Assembly: GCF_013393945.1 (NCBI RefSeq)
Contig: NZ_CP040297.1
Location: 6,600,809 to 6,664,808, forward strand
Direction of reading: 5' to 3'
Origin: Nostoc sp. TCL26-01
Lineage (GTDB): Bacteria > Cyanobacteriota > Cyanobacteriia > Cyanobacteriales > Nostocaceae
Length of the DNA: 64,000 nt
In this document: positions 1 through 9,671 of the stretch, in pieces
How the letters are laid out: each line of letters begins with the position of its first letter
Position numbering within the stretch: the stretch's first letter is position 1
Program-made: the position numbers and the translations under genes
Notes under the pieces: generated by a model
Told to the model about the DNA's origin: nothing
Seen by the model: the letters and a program-made list of their open reading frames with translations, nothing else
Database searches by the model: none

Positions 1-118
1 CCGTAAGAAAATCGCTACAAGGAATTTCTGGTATTTCAGCAAATGTACCGACTGTTTCCAGGATAGTAATGCCAAAGTTCTCTCGAATAGTTTCAATATC
101 AAACTGACTGTAAGGCAT
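1..118 (-). CDS. Unrecognised protein, N-terminal 39 residues only
   Basis: An open frame starts at an ATG at 118 and reads leftwards off the window edge, beginning MPYSQFDIETIRENFGI. It stays open over all 39 visible codons. The opening resembles the start of a family of short cyanobacterial proteins of unknown role, but that is from memory and too little is visible to name it. The region between this start and the next gene at 290 is AT-rich and probably holds the promoters of both divergent genes; it contains an imperfect direct repeat of 'gagttgccctt' near 139-173. Confidence 0.5.
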   Translation of the reverse strand, partial: MPYSQFDIETIRENFGITILETVGTFAEIPEIPCSDFLT

Positions 119-289
119 TTCCTCAAACCCTCATTTGCAAGAGTTGCCCTTAAATTTTAGTAGAGTTGCCCTTGCACTTAATCCTAATTTCCTTACTTTT
201 GATCATCTAGCTATTTGGTGAGTTGACCTTCAAGCCTTAAATATAGATATGATAGAAAAGTAGATAAAACTTAAAAAAAATTCATCATA

Positions 290-1705
290 ATGCTGATTGA
301 CTACCCTGGCTTGTCCAAAGTCAAAGATTCAGTGAAAAAACAAATTTTCTTCGGTAATGAGCCTAATGCCGAATTGATTGCTATCCTAAGTGTTTACTTC
401 GTCCAAGGAATTTTAGGGTTAGCGCGTTTAGCCGTTAGCTTTTTCCTCAAAGATGAGTTGTCACTAAGTCCGGTACAAGTTTCGGCAATCTTGGGAATTG
501 TCGTTTTGCCTTGGATTATCAAGCCTGTGTTTGGCTTTATGTCCGATGGCTTACCCATATTCGGCTATCGTCGTAGACCGTACCTAGTATTGTCGGGAAT
601 TTTGGGTGCTATTTCTTGGGTAAGTTTAGCAACCATAGTTCATAGTAGCTGGGCTGCGACAATTGCGATCGCTCTCGGTTCCCTATCCGTCGCCGTCAGT
701 GATGTCATCGTTGACTCCTTAGTTGTAGAACGCGCTAGGCGAGAGTCACAAGCAGACGCTGGCTCACTCCAATCATTGTGCTGGGGTACTTCCGCAGTTG
801 GTGGTTTAATGACAGCATATTTTAGCGGGTTGCTGCTGGAGCATTTCACCACCCGGACTGTATTTTGGATTACTGCTGCCTTCCCTCTCATTGTCTCAGC
901 TGTTGCTTGGTTGATTACCGAGTCGCCTGTGAGTAAGGATGAGAAAGATGACAACTCCCCTAACATCAAGCACCAATTACAGCAACTACGCCAAGCCATC
1001 ACCCAAAAAAGTATTTGGTTACCTACAGCATTTGTATTTATTTGGCAAGCTACCCCTACTGCTGAGTCAGCCTTCTTCTTTTTCAGTACTAACGAACTCC
1101 ATTTTGAACCAGAATTTTTAGGACGGGTACGCTTAGTTACCAGTCTTGCTTCTTTAATTGGGGTGTGGATATTTCAACGGTTTTTAAAAAGCGTTCCCTT
1201 CCGCGTTATTTTTGGTTGGAGTACAGTTTTATCCACAGTTTTAGGCATGACAATGCTACTGTTGGTGACGCACACAAACAGAGCTTTAGGAATAGATGAT
1301 CATTGGTTTAGCTTGGGTGATAGCCTCATTCTCACCGTTGCTGGACAAATTGCCTATATGCCAGTGTTGGTATTATCTGCTCGACTTTGCCCACCAGGAG
1401 TAGAAGCAACACTATTTGCCTTGTTGATGTCAGTTTTCAATTTAGCCGGGATGGTTTCTTTTGAATTAGGAGCCATCATGATGAAATGGTTAGGAATTAC
1501 AGAAAATAACTTTGAATTACTGTGGTTATTAGTCTTGATTACTAACCTCAGCACACTATTACCCTTACCCTTTCTGAACTGGCTACCTGCTGATAATCCA
1601 GAAACTGAAACATCAGCATCAAGTAATCACGCAGGACAAAATTTATTACCTAATTTGATGTCTGAATTTATGTTGCGTGAACCAGAATCAAAAGTAGTGG
1701 ATTGA
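290..1705 (+). CDS. Folate/biopterin transporter (FBT/BT1 family)
   Basis: This 471-residue protein is almost entirely hydrophobic, with about twelve predicted membrane segments starting near residue 30. The N-terminal half contains GFMSDGLPIFGYRRRPYL (about residues 82-99), the loop sequence typical of the folate-biopterin transporter branch of the major facilitator superfamily, of which cyanobacterial members transport folates. Length is normal for the family. It would act in the plasma membrane (or thylakoid) as a folate or pterin carrier; the substrate is inferred from the family only. A carotenoid oxygenase gene follows on the same strand after 89 bases, which may be co-transcription but implies no shared pathway. 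Confidence 0.85.
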   Translation: MLIDYPGLSKVKDSVKKQIFFGNEPNAELIAILSVYFVQGILGLARLAVSFFLKDELSLSPVQVSAILGIVVLPWIIKPVFGFMSDGLPIFGYRRRPYLVLSGILGAISWVSLATIVHSSWAATIAIALGSLSVAVSDVIVDSLVVERARRESQADAGSLQSLCWGTSAVGGLMTAYFSGLLLEHFTTRTVFWITAAFPLIVSAVAWLITESPVSKDEKDDNSPNIKHQLQQLRQAITQKSIWLPTAFVFIWQATPTAESAFFFFSTNELHFEPEFLGRVRLVTSLASLIGVWIFQRFLKSVPFRVIFGWSTVLSTVLGMTMLLLVTHTNRALGIDDHWFSLGDSLILTVAGQIAYMPVLVLSARLCPPGVEATLFALLMSVFNLAGMVSFELGAIMMKWLGITENNFELLWLLVLITNLSTLLPLPFLNWLPADNPETETSASSNHAGQNLLPNLMSEFMLREPESKVVD

Positions 1706-1794
1706 GCTTACAAATCTCATCAACATATTTGTAGGTCAGATTCATCACAGTAGTCTTTAGTATCTCATCCTTTTTTTATCATTTCTCAAAAAGT

Positions 1795-3294
1795 ATGCAG
1801 AGTTTCAAAATTAAAGAAAATGCAAATTTAGCCAAATCCTACACTCGTGAAGACTGGCAAGGGGGATATCAATCTCTGAAGCAAGAGTTTGATTATTGGA
1901 TTGATGATATAGAAGGGCAAATTCCTCCAGAACTCCAAGGTACATTGTTTAGAAACGGGCCAGGATTACTGGATGTGAACGGACAACCTATTCATCATCC
2001 CTTCGATGGTGATGGGATGATTAGCCGGATTGCCTTTGTCAATGGTCGCGCTCATTTCCGCAATCGCTTTGTGAGAACTGAAGGTTATTTGGCAGAACAA
2101 AAAGCTGGTAAGATTCTACATCGTGGTGTTTTTGGTACTCAGAAACCCGGTGGCTGGTTAGCAAATATTTTTGATTTCAAACTGAAAAATATTGCTAATA
2201 CTAATGTGATTTATTGGGGTGATAAACTTTTAGCATTGTGGGAAGCAGCCGAACCTTATCTACTTGAGCCTCATACGTTAGAAACGCTAGGCAAAGAATA
2301 TTTTCATGGTGTCTTGTCAGCCGGTGAGGCTTTTGGCGCTCATCCGCGTTTTGATCCTAGTTGTGAACAAGATAACGGCGCACCTTGCCTGGTAAATTTT
2401 TCCATTAAGCCGGGATTATCAACAGCAATTACTATTTTTGAGTTGAATCTAGCAGGTGAAATTGTGAGAAAAAACTCTCATAATGTGCCTGGATTTTGTT
2501 TTATTCATGACTTTTTAATTACGCCTCATCACTGCATCTTTTTTCAAAATCCTGTGAACTTTAACCCCATACCTTTTGCTTTGGGATTACGTGGTGCAGG
2601 GGAATGTATTCAAGTACAACCCAATCAGCCTACGCGGATTATTGTGATTCCCCGTTTTCCTCAACGTGGAAAAACAGAAGTCAAAATTTTAGAAGTTGCA
2701 TCAGGGTTCATTTTCCATCACGTCAATGCTTTTGAGGTGGGAGAAGAAATCTTTGTAGACTCGATTTGCTACGATTCTTTACCAGAAGTAGAGCCAGAGA
2801 GTGATTTTCGGCAAGTGGATTTTGAGGCGATCGCACCTGGACAATTGTGGCGCTTTTACCTTAATCTCCAAGATGGGACAGTCCAACGCAAGTTGATTGA
2901 AGGTCGCTGTTGTGAATTTCCCACCATCCATCCAGCTAATGTCGGGCGTTCTTATCGATATTTATACATCGGTGCGGCTCATGCAGAGTTTGGTAATGCC
3001 CCATTGCAAGCATTACTCAAGATAGATATGGAGTCTGGAACCAGACAACTCTGGAGTGCTGCGCCTCGTGGTTTTGTAGGTGAACCAGTTTTCGTTCCCC
3101 GTCCAGATTCCCAACAAGAAGATGACGGTTGGGTGATAGCTATAGTTTATGATGCGGCTCACCATCGTTCAGATGTGGTAATTTTAGATGCCAGTGATTT
3201 AAGTAAGGATGCTATAGCTCGATTACATCTTAAGCATCATATACCCTACGGTTTACATGGGAACTTTACCTCCCAAATTTTTGCCCCAAAATAA
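1795..3294 (+). CDS. Carotenoid oxygenase (carotenoid/apocarotenoid cleavage dioxygenase)
   Basis: This 499-residue protein belongs to the RPE65/carotenoid cleavage dioxygenase family, which uses one non-haem Fe(II) held by four histidines to cut a conjugated double bond of carotenoids or apocarotenoids. The four expected histidines are visible at about residues 183 (GAHPRFDP), 238 (FIHDF), 308/309 (FHHVNAFE) and 488 (GLHGNF). The family motif RGFVGEPVFVPRP and a DGDGM segment near the N terminus are also present. No signal peptide is visible. Cyanobacteria have several paralogues with different cleavage positions (symmetric 9,10 cleavage or 15,15' cleavage of apocarotenals); the sequence alone does not decide which this is. 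A short hairpin repeat follows the stop codon. Confidence 0.9.
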   Translation: MQSFKIKENANLAKSYTREDWQGGYQSLKQEFDYWIDDIEGQIPPELQGTLFRNGPGLLDVNGQPIHHPFDGDGMISRIAFVNGRAHFRNRFVRTEGYLAEQKAGKILHRGVFGTQKPGGWLANIFDFKLKNIANTNVIYWGDKLLALWEAAEPYLLEPHTLETLGKEYFHGVLSAGEAFGAHPRFDPSCEQDNGAPCLVNFSIKPGLSTAITIFELNLAGEIVRKNSHNVPGFCFIHDFLITPHHCIFFQNPVNFNPIPFALGLRGAGECIQVQPNQPTRIIVIPRFPQRGKTEVKILEVASGFIFHHVNAFEVGEEIFVDSICYDSLPEVEPESDFRQVDFEAIAPGQLWRFYLNLQDGTVQRKLIEGRCCEFPTIHPANVGRSYRYLYIGAAHAEFGNAPLQALLKIDMESGTRQLWSAAPRGFVGEPVFVPRPDSQQEDDGWVIAIVYDAAHHRSDVVILDASDLSKDAIARLHLKHHIPYGLHGNFTSQIFAPK

Positions 3295-3305
3295 TCTTGA
3301 ACAAT

Positions 3306-3334
3306 GTAGAGACGTTGCAATGCAACGTCTCTAC
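3306..3334. repeat. Palindromic hairpin repeat, core copy
   Basis: A 29-base near-perfect palindrome with arms GTAGAGACGTTGCA and TGCAACGTCTCTAC lies just after the carotenoid oxygenase stop. The same core recurs at 26660-26688. It could work as a transcription terminator hairpin between this gene and the convergent kinase gene, although no T-run follows. Confidence 0.8.
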
Positions 3335-3429
3335 TGTTCATATTTAAAGGAAATTAGTATTACGCCTACATTCTTCAACTCAACCTACTGATCTGAAATC
3401 TGGTGAGAAATTCGGGTTATGCCTGCGGC

Positions 3430-6400
3430 TCACTTACTTTGACTAAAGGGCAGTTCAATGACAAATTCTGCGCCTTCTCCTGGAGTAGACGAACATTTTA
3501 TTTGACCTTGATGTTTTTCGACAATTATTTGATGACTGATAGATAAACCTAAACCTGTGCCTTTGCCTGGTTCTTTGGTGGTGAAGAAGGGGTCAAAGAT
3601 ATTGATACTTGATTCTTTGGATATTCCTAAACCATTATCAGCTATTTTAATCACAATATTCTGCCTAATAATTTGTGTCTTAATCCAAATAGTTAAGGGT
3701 ACTTGCGGACAAGTTTTTGAGAATGCTAAATGCTTCTGCCAAATAGTTTGAAATTTTTCCTCTAATGCGTCAATGCTATTACAAAGGAGATTCATAAATA
3801 CTTGATTAAGTTGTGCGGGATAGCATTCTACTAAAGGTAGGTTGTCGTATTCTTTAATAACTGCAATAGACGGACGTTGGTGATGATCTTTGAGGCGATG
3901 TCCTAAAATCAGCAAAGTACTATCCAAGCCTTCATGAATATCTACTGCTTTTAATTCGGATTCATCAGTACGAGAAAAAGTCCTTAATGACATGACAATT
4001 TGTCGAATTCTTTCTGTACCTACTTTCATCGAATCAAGTGTTTTGGGTAAATCATCAAGAATAAATTCTAAGTCCAGATTTTTGATTTCTTTTTGGATAT
4101 CAGGAAATTGTGCGTCATGTTGACGATAAAGCTGTAAAGCACTCAAAATATTTTGTGTGTATTCATTTAAATGAGTTAGATTACCAAAAATAAAACTGAC
4201 AGGATTGTTGATTTCGTGAGCTATTCCTGCGACTAATTGTCCTAAACCTGCCATTTTTTCACCCTGAATTAATCGGGCTTGTGTTTGTTTTAATTCATTT
4301 AAAGCTTGAGTAATTTCTAAGGTTTGACGTTGGGTTTGTTCGAGTAGTTCAGCTTGCTGAATGGCAATTCCCAATTGCACACCTACTTGAGCTAATAAAT
4401 TTGTTTCTTCTTCTTTCCAATAACGGGGTTGGGAGTTTTGATAAGCGACTAATAATCCCCAGAGTTGTTCTCTTTGGCGAATAGGCACAAAAGTTTCATT
4501 GCGTGGTAATTTATCATCTTCATCTGTATTATCAAAAGTTGTTAACCCTAGTGGTTGCACTTGTGTAACTGGTTTCCAGCCATCTTTAAAAGAATCAGCA
4601 ACAAATTTACCACTCCAATCGGAGTTAAAGCGATATATAGCAACTCGTTCTACTTCTAACAACTCACGGACAGCTTGAGTAGTAGTTCTAAAAATGGTTT
4701 TGATATCTAGAGACTGACGAATTTTATCAATAGTTGCAGCTAGTAACTCTTGGCGTTCCATTGCTAGTTCGCGCTCGTTAGCTTGTGCTAGTTGTACCGC
4801 TTGGATTTGTACTTGTTTTAAATAGGAATCTTGTTTTAAAGCCACTCCCAATTGTTCAGCAATTTGGCTAACAAACTCAATTTCTGAGGGTTGCCAGTGG
4901 CGAGGAGATTTACATTGGTGAATGCAAAGTAATCCCCACAGTTCATTCTCTTGTTTCAAAAGTGGTGCGACTAGATTGGCACGGACTTGAAATCGTTCTA
5001 AAATTTGGATGTAGCAGTCGGGAAAACTGTCTTGATAAATGTCAGCGATCGCATTCACTCGACCTTGCATATAAAGTGAGACAAAATTCTGTCCAAAACA
5101 GTGGTCATAAACTTTTTCTGCTACTGCTGACTTCCAGCCATCAGCAACATCTTCATAAACAAATTCACCTTCCCAATCTGCTTGAGGATCAAATCGGAAA
5201 ACTCCCACTCGATCAGCTTGCAATAATTGTCGCACTTCACTAACAGAAGTTTGCAAAATTGTTTGTAAGTCTAGAGATTCACGAATCCGAGTAATGACAC
5301 TGGTTAATGTTTTTTGTTGTTCTGCTTGGTATTGAGCAGATAATAGAAGTTTGTTGTGTTGTAAAGCTACTCCCAAATTTTCGGCAATTTGACTGACAAA
5401 TTCAATTTCTGAAGCTTGCCAAGTTCTTGGTTTGTCACATTGGTGAACGCACAATAAACCCCAGAGATTACCTTGTTTGAGGAGTGGTACGACTAAATTA
5501 GCTCTGACTTGAAATTGTCCTAAAATCTTGGCATGACACTCACTTAATCCTGCGTCATAAATATCGCTAACAGCCTGGACTCGTCCATGTTGATAATGAA
5601 CAGCAAACTGTTCGCCAAAACAATGATCATAAACTTTAGCTGTCACAACTGAATCCCAACCAGTCGCTACATCTTCAGAAATAAATTCTCCTACCCAGTC
5701 TTGTTGGGGGTCAAAATGAAAGATAGCGACTCTGTCGGCTTGTAGCATTTGCCTGACTTCAATTACCGTTGTCTGAAAGATCGTTTCTAAATCTAGAGAT
5801 TGACGAATCCGTGCAATCACACTAGTTAATGTTTTTTGCTGCTCGGCTTGGTAATGAGCTTTTGCTAACAGCTCATGATGACGCAATGCTACACCAATTT
5901 GTGTACCAATTTTAGTTAAAGATTCCACTTCATAAGTTTGCCATTCTCTAGCAGCAGAATTTTGATAGGCAGCAATGACTCCCCAAAGTTCATCACCTTG
6001 AAGAATGGGAGCAGTAGCAAAAGCTTTAGCTTGAAATTGTTCTAATAAAACCACATGACATTCTGTCAATCCCGCTTGATAAATATCATTGGCTGTAAAT
6101 GTTTCTTTATGAGCGTATCTGCCCCCTTGAGTTGTTTGTAAATAAGTGTCATTAATCACAGGTTGAATATCTATTAAAGATGTCCAACCTTCAGCGTAAG
6201 ATTCAGCGACAAAGTTACCACTCCAATCAGCATTAAAGCGAAATATTGCTACTCGATCAGCTTTTAGTAATTGACGAATTTCTTGAGTTGTGGTGGAAAG
6301 AATAGTTTCAATATCTAAGGATGGACGGATTTGATCAACAATCCGAGAAATTACTTGATCGCGCTGGGCTGCTTGGGCTAATTTGGCCGCTTGTAGTTGG

Positions 6401-6966
6401 ACTTCTTGTAAATGCTTGGCTTGTTCAATGGCAATAGTTAAATGGTCGGCAATTTGGCGAATAAATTCAATTTCTGATTCTTGCCATTGACGGGCTGCAC
6501 TGCACTGATGAATACAAATTAATCCCCAGAGTTCTTGCCTTTTTAATAAGGGAACAATCAGGTTAGCACGGACGTGAAATTTACCCAGAATTTCTAAATG
6601 ACAATTACTTAGTTCGGCTGCATAAATATCGGCTACAGCTTGCACTCTACCTTGTTGATAGAAGGCGGCAAATCGTTCACCAAAACAATGATCGTATACT
6701 TTAGCAGCTAATGCTGATTCCCATTCATCAGCTACATCTTCAGAGACAAATTCGCCTTGCCAATCTTGTTGAGGGTCAAATTGAAATATGGCTACTCTGT
6801 CAGTTTTGAGTAACTGACGCACTTCTTTAACTGTAATTTGAAAAATTGTTTCTAAGTCTAGGGATTCTCGAATTCTGCCGATGACGCTGGCTAGGGCTTT
6901 CTGTTGCTCTAATTGCTCTTGCAGTTGCGTAGTTGATAATAAAACTTGATTTGCAGAAGATTCCAT
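3430..6966 (-). CDS. Multi-GAF sensor histidine kinase with cyanobacteriochrome-type photosensory domains
   Basis: This 1178-residue protein has five GAF domains in tandem (about 30-185, 210-365, 385-540, 555-712, 745-870), then an H-box with phosphoacceptor His917 (GIAHEINNP) and a HATPase_c domain ending the protein (DNGLGI; GTGLGLSISHQI). GAF1, GAF3 and GAF4 carry both an Asp-His-Cys-Phe motif (Cys94, Cys449, Cys623) and the canonical bilin-attachment cysteine in a Cys-His or Cys-Tyr pair (Cys122, Cys477, Cys651); this is the pattern of two-cysteine DXCF cyanobacteriochromes. GAF2 has only Cys303-His304, as in red/green types. GAF5 lacks that cysteine and the segment around it. Linkers between GAFs are coiled-coil-like. 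No receiver domain is present, so a separate response regulator is needed. The MurJ gene is divergent from it. Confidence 0.9.
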   Translation of the reverse strand: MESSANQVLLSTTQLQEQLEQQKALASVIGRIRESLDLETIFQITVKEVRQLLKTDRVAIFQFDPQQDWQGEFVSEDVADEWESALAAKVYDHCFGERFAAFYQQGRVQAVADIYAAELSNCHLEILGKFHVRANLIVPLLKRQELWGLICIHQCSAARQWQESEIEFIRQIADHLTIAIEQAKHLQEVQLQAAKLAQAAQRDQVISRIVDQIRPSLDIETILSTTTQEIRQLLKADRVAIFRFNADWSGNFVAESYAEGWTSLIDIQPVINDTYLQTTQGGRYAHKETFTANDIYQAGLTECHVVLLEQFQAKAFATAPILQGDELWGVIAAYQNSAAREWQTYEVESLTKIGTQIGVALRHHELLAKAHYQAEQQKTLTSVIARIRQSLDLETIFQTTVIEVRQMLQADRVAIFHFDPQQDWVGEFISEDVATGWDSVVTAKVYDHCFGEQFAVHYQHGRVQAVSDIYDAGLSECHAKILGQFQVRANLVVPLLKQGNLWGLLCVHQCDKPRTWQASEIEFVSQIAENLGVALQHNKLLLSAQYQAEQQKTLTSVITRIRESLDLQTILQTSVSEVRQLLQADRVGVFRFDPQADWEGEFVYEDVADGWKSAVAEKVYDHCFGQNFVSLYMQGRVNAIADIYQDSFPDCYIQILERFQVRANLVAPLLKQENELWGLLCIHQCKSPRHWQPSEIEFVSQIAEQLGVALKQDSYLKQVQIQAVQLAQANERELAMERQELLAATIDKIRQSLDIKTIFRTTTQAVRELLEVERVAIYRFNSDWSGKFVADSFKDGWKPVTQVQPLGLTTFDNTDEDDKLPRNETFVPIRQREQLWGLLVAYQNSQPRYWKEEETNLLAQVGVQLGIAIQQAELLEQTQRQTLEITQALNELKQTQARLIQGEKMAGLGQLVAGIAHEINNPVSFIFGNLTHLNEYTQNILSALQLYRQHDAQFPDIQKEIKNLDLEFILDDLPKTLDSMKVGTERIRQIVMSLRTFSRTDESELKAVDIHEGLDSTLLILGHRLKDHHQRPSIAVIKEYDNLPLVECYPAQLNQVFMNLLCNSIDALEEKFQTIWQKHLAFSKTCPQVPLTIWIKTQIIRQNIVIKIADNGLGISKESSINIFDPFFTTKEPGKGTGLGLSISHQIIVEKHQGQIKCSSTPGEGAEFVIELPFSQSK

Positions 6967-7359
6967 AGCAGTGAGTTTTGTAACTTTGAGGATTGATATT
7001 TTTGATACTCAATTTCTTTAACTAAAAAAGATAGCCAAAATACTGAGTAGCTCATTAGTATTCAAAGATGCGATTCAGCACATCTTGACAATCTGCTTTT
7101 GCGGGATATGACCTATTGCAACGGGAATTGCGTGTCAGAAATTTCTAGTTGAGACTATCAATAGTAGATAGTCAAATAAGCTAGACTGTTAACCATTTAC
7201 ATAATTTCTGTGCAAATTTATATTGCCCATTTTTAGTTAGTAATAAACATGAGAGTCCTACATAGCGCCATGTTCACGTAAAATTAGCCTGATAGACTGC
7301 AAAGTTTCCGGTTAAATTTACTCAGGTATGCACTCTGTAAGAGTTGTCGGGTATTATTT
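6967..7359. other. Divergent promoter region between kinase and murJ
   Basis: About 390 bases without a supported gene. It must hold the promoters of the leftward kinase gene and the rightward murJ. A perfect 7-bp inverted repeat with a 7-base spacer (GACTATC at 7153-7159, GATAGTC at 7167-7173) could be an operator. No tRNA or other RNA gene was recognised. Confidence 0.4.
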
Positions 7360-8964
7360 GTGACTAATCAACAGCCAAAACCCTCTCGTTCTTTCGCTGG
7401 GATTGCTGGCATTGTTGCCGCAGCCACCTTAATTAGTAAAGTTTTTGGTCTAATTCGGCAGCAAGCGATCGCAGCTGCTTTTGGTGTCGGTGCGGCGGCT
7501 ACTGCCTACAGTTATGCCTACGTAATCCCTGGTTTTTTACTAGTATTATTGGGAGGTGTCAATGGCCCCTTACACAGTGCGATCGTCAGCGTTTTAGCCA
7601 AGCGCAAGCAAGAAGAAGCAGCGCCTCTGGTGGAGACAGTCACTACTTTAGTGGGGGGAGTGCTGTTACTGGTGACGGTGGCACAAATTTTCTTAGCAGA
7701 TGAGATAGTGGATATTATCGGTCATGGTTTGGAGGCGAAAACTAGAGCGATCGCTATTCAACAAATCCAGATCATGTCACCAATGGCTTTATTTTCGGGA
7801 TTGATTGGCATTGGTTTCGGCACTCTCAACGCTGCCAATCAGTATTGGTTGCTTTCCATTAGCCCTTTATTATCTAGTATCACTGTTGTCATTGGCATTG
7901 GCATAATGACTTTGCAACTAGGCAAGGACATCATTAAACCAGAATATGCTGTCATTGGTGGTTTGGTGTTGGCTTGGGGAACCTTGGCTGGGGCAATTCT
8001 CCAGTGGCTAGTACAGTTAGTTGTCCAATGGCGTTTGGGATTGGGGACATTGCGCCTGCGGTTTGATTTTCAATCTCCCTCAGTCCAAGAAGTCATCAAA
8101 ATTATGACACCAGCAACCATTTCTTCGGGAATGATGCCGATTAATTTTGCCACGGTGCTTTACTTTGCTAGTCCCATTCCTGGCGCTGCGGCTGGATTTA
8201 ACTATGCTAACTTGTTGGTACAAACTCCTCTGGGCATTATTTCTAACATCATTTTACTGCCCCTGCTACCCATATTTGCTAAACTAGCTGCTCCCGAAAA
8301 TTGGCATGATCTGAAGTTACGCATTCGTCAGGGACTATTGCTCAGTGCTGTCACTATGCTACCTTTAGGTGCGCTGATGGTGGCGTTAGCTGTGCCAATC
8401 GTGCAGATAGTATATGAGCGCGGAGCATTTAAACAAGATGCCACAGAGTTAGTATCATCCCTGCTCATCGTCTATGGTATTGGGATGTTTGCTTATTTAG
8501 GTCGAGATGTTTTAGTCCGGGTATTTTATGCTTTGGGCGATGGACAGACACCTTTTCGCATCAGTACTTTTAATATCTTCCTCAATGCTTTTCTGGATTG
8601 GATTTTAGTCAAACCTTTCGGCGCACCTGGGTTAGTGTTAGCTACTGTTGGTGTAAATTGTAGCTCAATGTTGATGCTGTTGTGGATTCTCGATCGCCGT
8701 TTAAATGGTTTACCTTGGCGGGAGTGGAGTGTCCCAATTTTAGGCTTAACTGCTGGTAGTGTAGTGGCTGGGGGCGCTAGTTTTGCCACTCTCGTTTTTT
8801 CTCAGCAATTGTTGGGTAAAACAGGTTTACTAATTCAGCTAGTGGAGTTGTGTCTGGCTGGCTTAGTGGGGATGATCATATTTGGGGCGATCGCTGCATT
8901 CATGAAAATACCAGAAGTCAACACATTTGTCGTTCGCCTGCGTCAACGCTTTTTGAGAACTTAG
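7360..8964 (+). CDS. murJ: Lipid II flippase MurJ (MviN family)
   Basis: This 534-residue membrane protein begins at a GTG codon and has about fourteen hydrophobic segments. The N-terminal stretch around residues 15-40, with LISKVFGLIRQQAIAAAFG, is the hallmark of the MurJ/MviN family, which moves lipid-linked peptidoglycan precursors from the inner to the outer face of the plasma membrane. Length fits. The gene stands alone; the flanking kinase is divergent and the next gene is about 700 bases away. A hairpin at 9074-9092 followed by a T-rich run is a plausible terminator. Confidence 0.9.
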   Translation: MTNQQPKPSRSFAGIAGIVAAATLISKVFGLIRQQAIAAAFGVGAAATAYSYAYVIPGFLLVLLGGVNGPLHSAIVSVLAKRKQEEAAPLVETVTTLVGGVLLLVTVAQIFLADEIVDIIGHGLEAKTRAIAIQQIQIMSPMALFSGLIGIGFGTLNAANQYWLLSISPLLSSITVVIGIGIMTLQLGKDIIKPEYAVIGGLVLAWGTLAGAILQWLVQLVVQWRLGLGTLRLRFDFQSPSVQEVIKIMTPATISSGMMPINFATVLYFASPIPGAAAGFNYANLLVQTPLGIISNIILLPLLPIFAKLAAPENWHDLKLRIRQGLLLSAVTMLPLGALMVALAVPIVQIVYERGAFKQDATELVSSLLIVYGIGMFAYLGRDVLVRVFYALGDGQTPFRISTFNIFLNAFLDWILVKPFGAPGLVLATVGVNCSSMLMLLWILDRRLNGLPWREWSVPILGLTAGSVVAGGASFATLVFSQQLLGKTGLLIQLVELCLAGLVGMIIFGAIAAFMKIPEVNTFVVRLRQRFLRT

Positions 8965-9073
8965 CCTTTCCTCTCTCACTATAGTCAATCGGCATTTTGG
9001 CGAGTTGAATACAGAGCAAGTTGATATTGTAAATACATCCAATGTCATCCACGCCAGAGTACTTGATTATTCA

Positions 9074-9098
9074 CCCCGGCTAACTACCGGGGATTTTT
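9074..9098 (+). terminator. Probable rho-independent terminator after murJ
   Basis: The arms CCCCGG (9074-9079) and CCGGGG (9087-9092) with a 7-base loop are followed by ATTTTTATT. It lies 110 bases after the murJ stop codon. Confidence 0.6.
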
Positions 9099-9671
9099 AT
9101 TGACAATTTAGCGTATCAATAATTTTGGTAATTACAGTTATTTCCCCGAAATAATAGGAGTATTACTATCAAGCCTCTCAGTATTTTTTCGTAAACTAAT
9201 GTAACTATTTTCCTCAGATTTTCCTCAGAATTATTCTTTAATATTAGTCATAAAGTTAGTTGGGAAAGAGTTGAACTATGAGAGGACATTGTTTGGCTGA
9301 CAAATTGTCCTCTTTGCTGGGATGTGTCATGAGTTTTTTAATCAAACAGGAGTTTTATTAGTAGTGGGACAAAATTAAATTCATTAGCAAGGTTCTTTAC
9401 ACGAATTTCTCCCGAAATTGATAGAACAAATTTTACAGCAGTTTATAAATAAATCAGGTATAAAACTAGAGAATCAAATATGGTAATTCTGCTTTTTTGT
9501 GTTGCCTAAAAATCTATTATTTTGTACTTTATCCAAACGTAATATGAAGATTTCTTCAAGATTAATGATGTATGTACTTTTGTAAACAATAATTACTATA
9601 ATTAAAGTCCAACAGTATTTCTGAACAATAGAAAGCGAAAAATTTTGACTGAGATTAGATAGGTGGTTGAT
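9099..9671. other. Long leader region upstream of the unknown gene at 9672
   Basis: This AT-rich stretch of about 570 bases holds no recognised gene. It contains an inverted repeat with 8-bp arms (AGAGGACA at 9281-9288 and TGTCCTCT at 9306-9313), lying inside a 27-codon open frame at 9278-9361 for which there is no other support. The length suggests a long 5' leader or a complex promoter for the next gene. Confidence 0.35.

Noticed and set aside
640..1002. Minus-strand open frame of 120 codons inside the folate transporter gene
   Set aside because: It lies antisense inside a strongly conserved gene, has no family features and no ribosome-binding site.
9278..9361. 27-codon open frame after a possible ribosome-binding site
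   Set aside because: It coincides with a hairpin, is very short and shows no protein-like conservation that I can judge.
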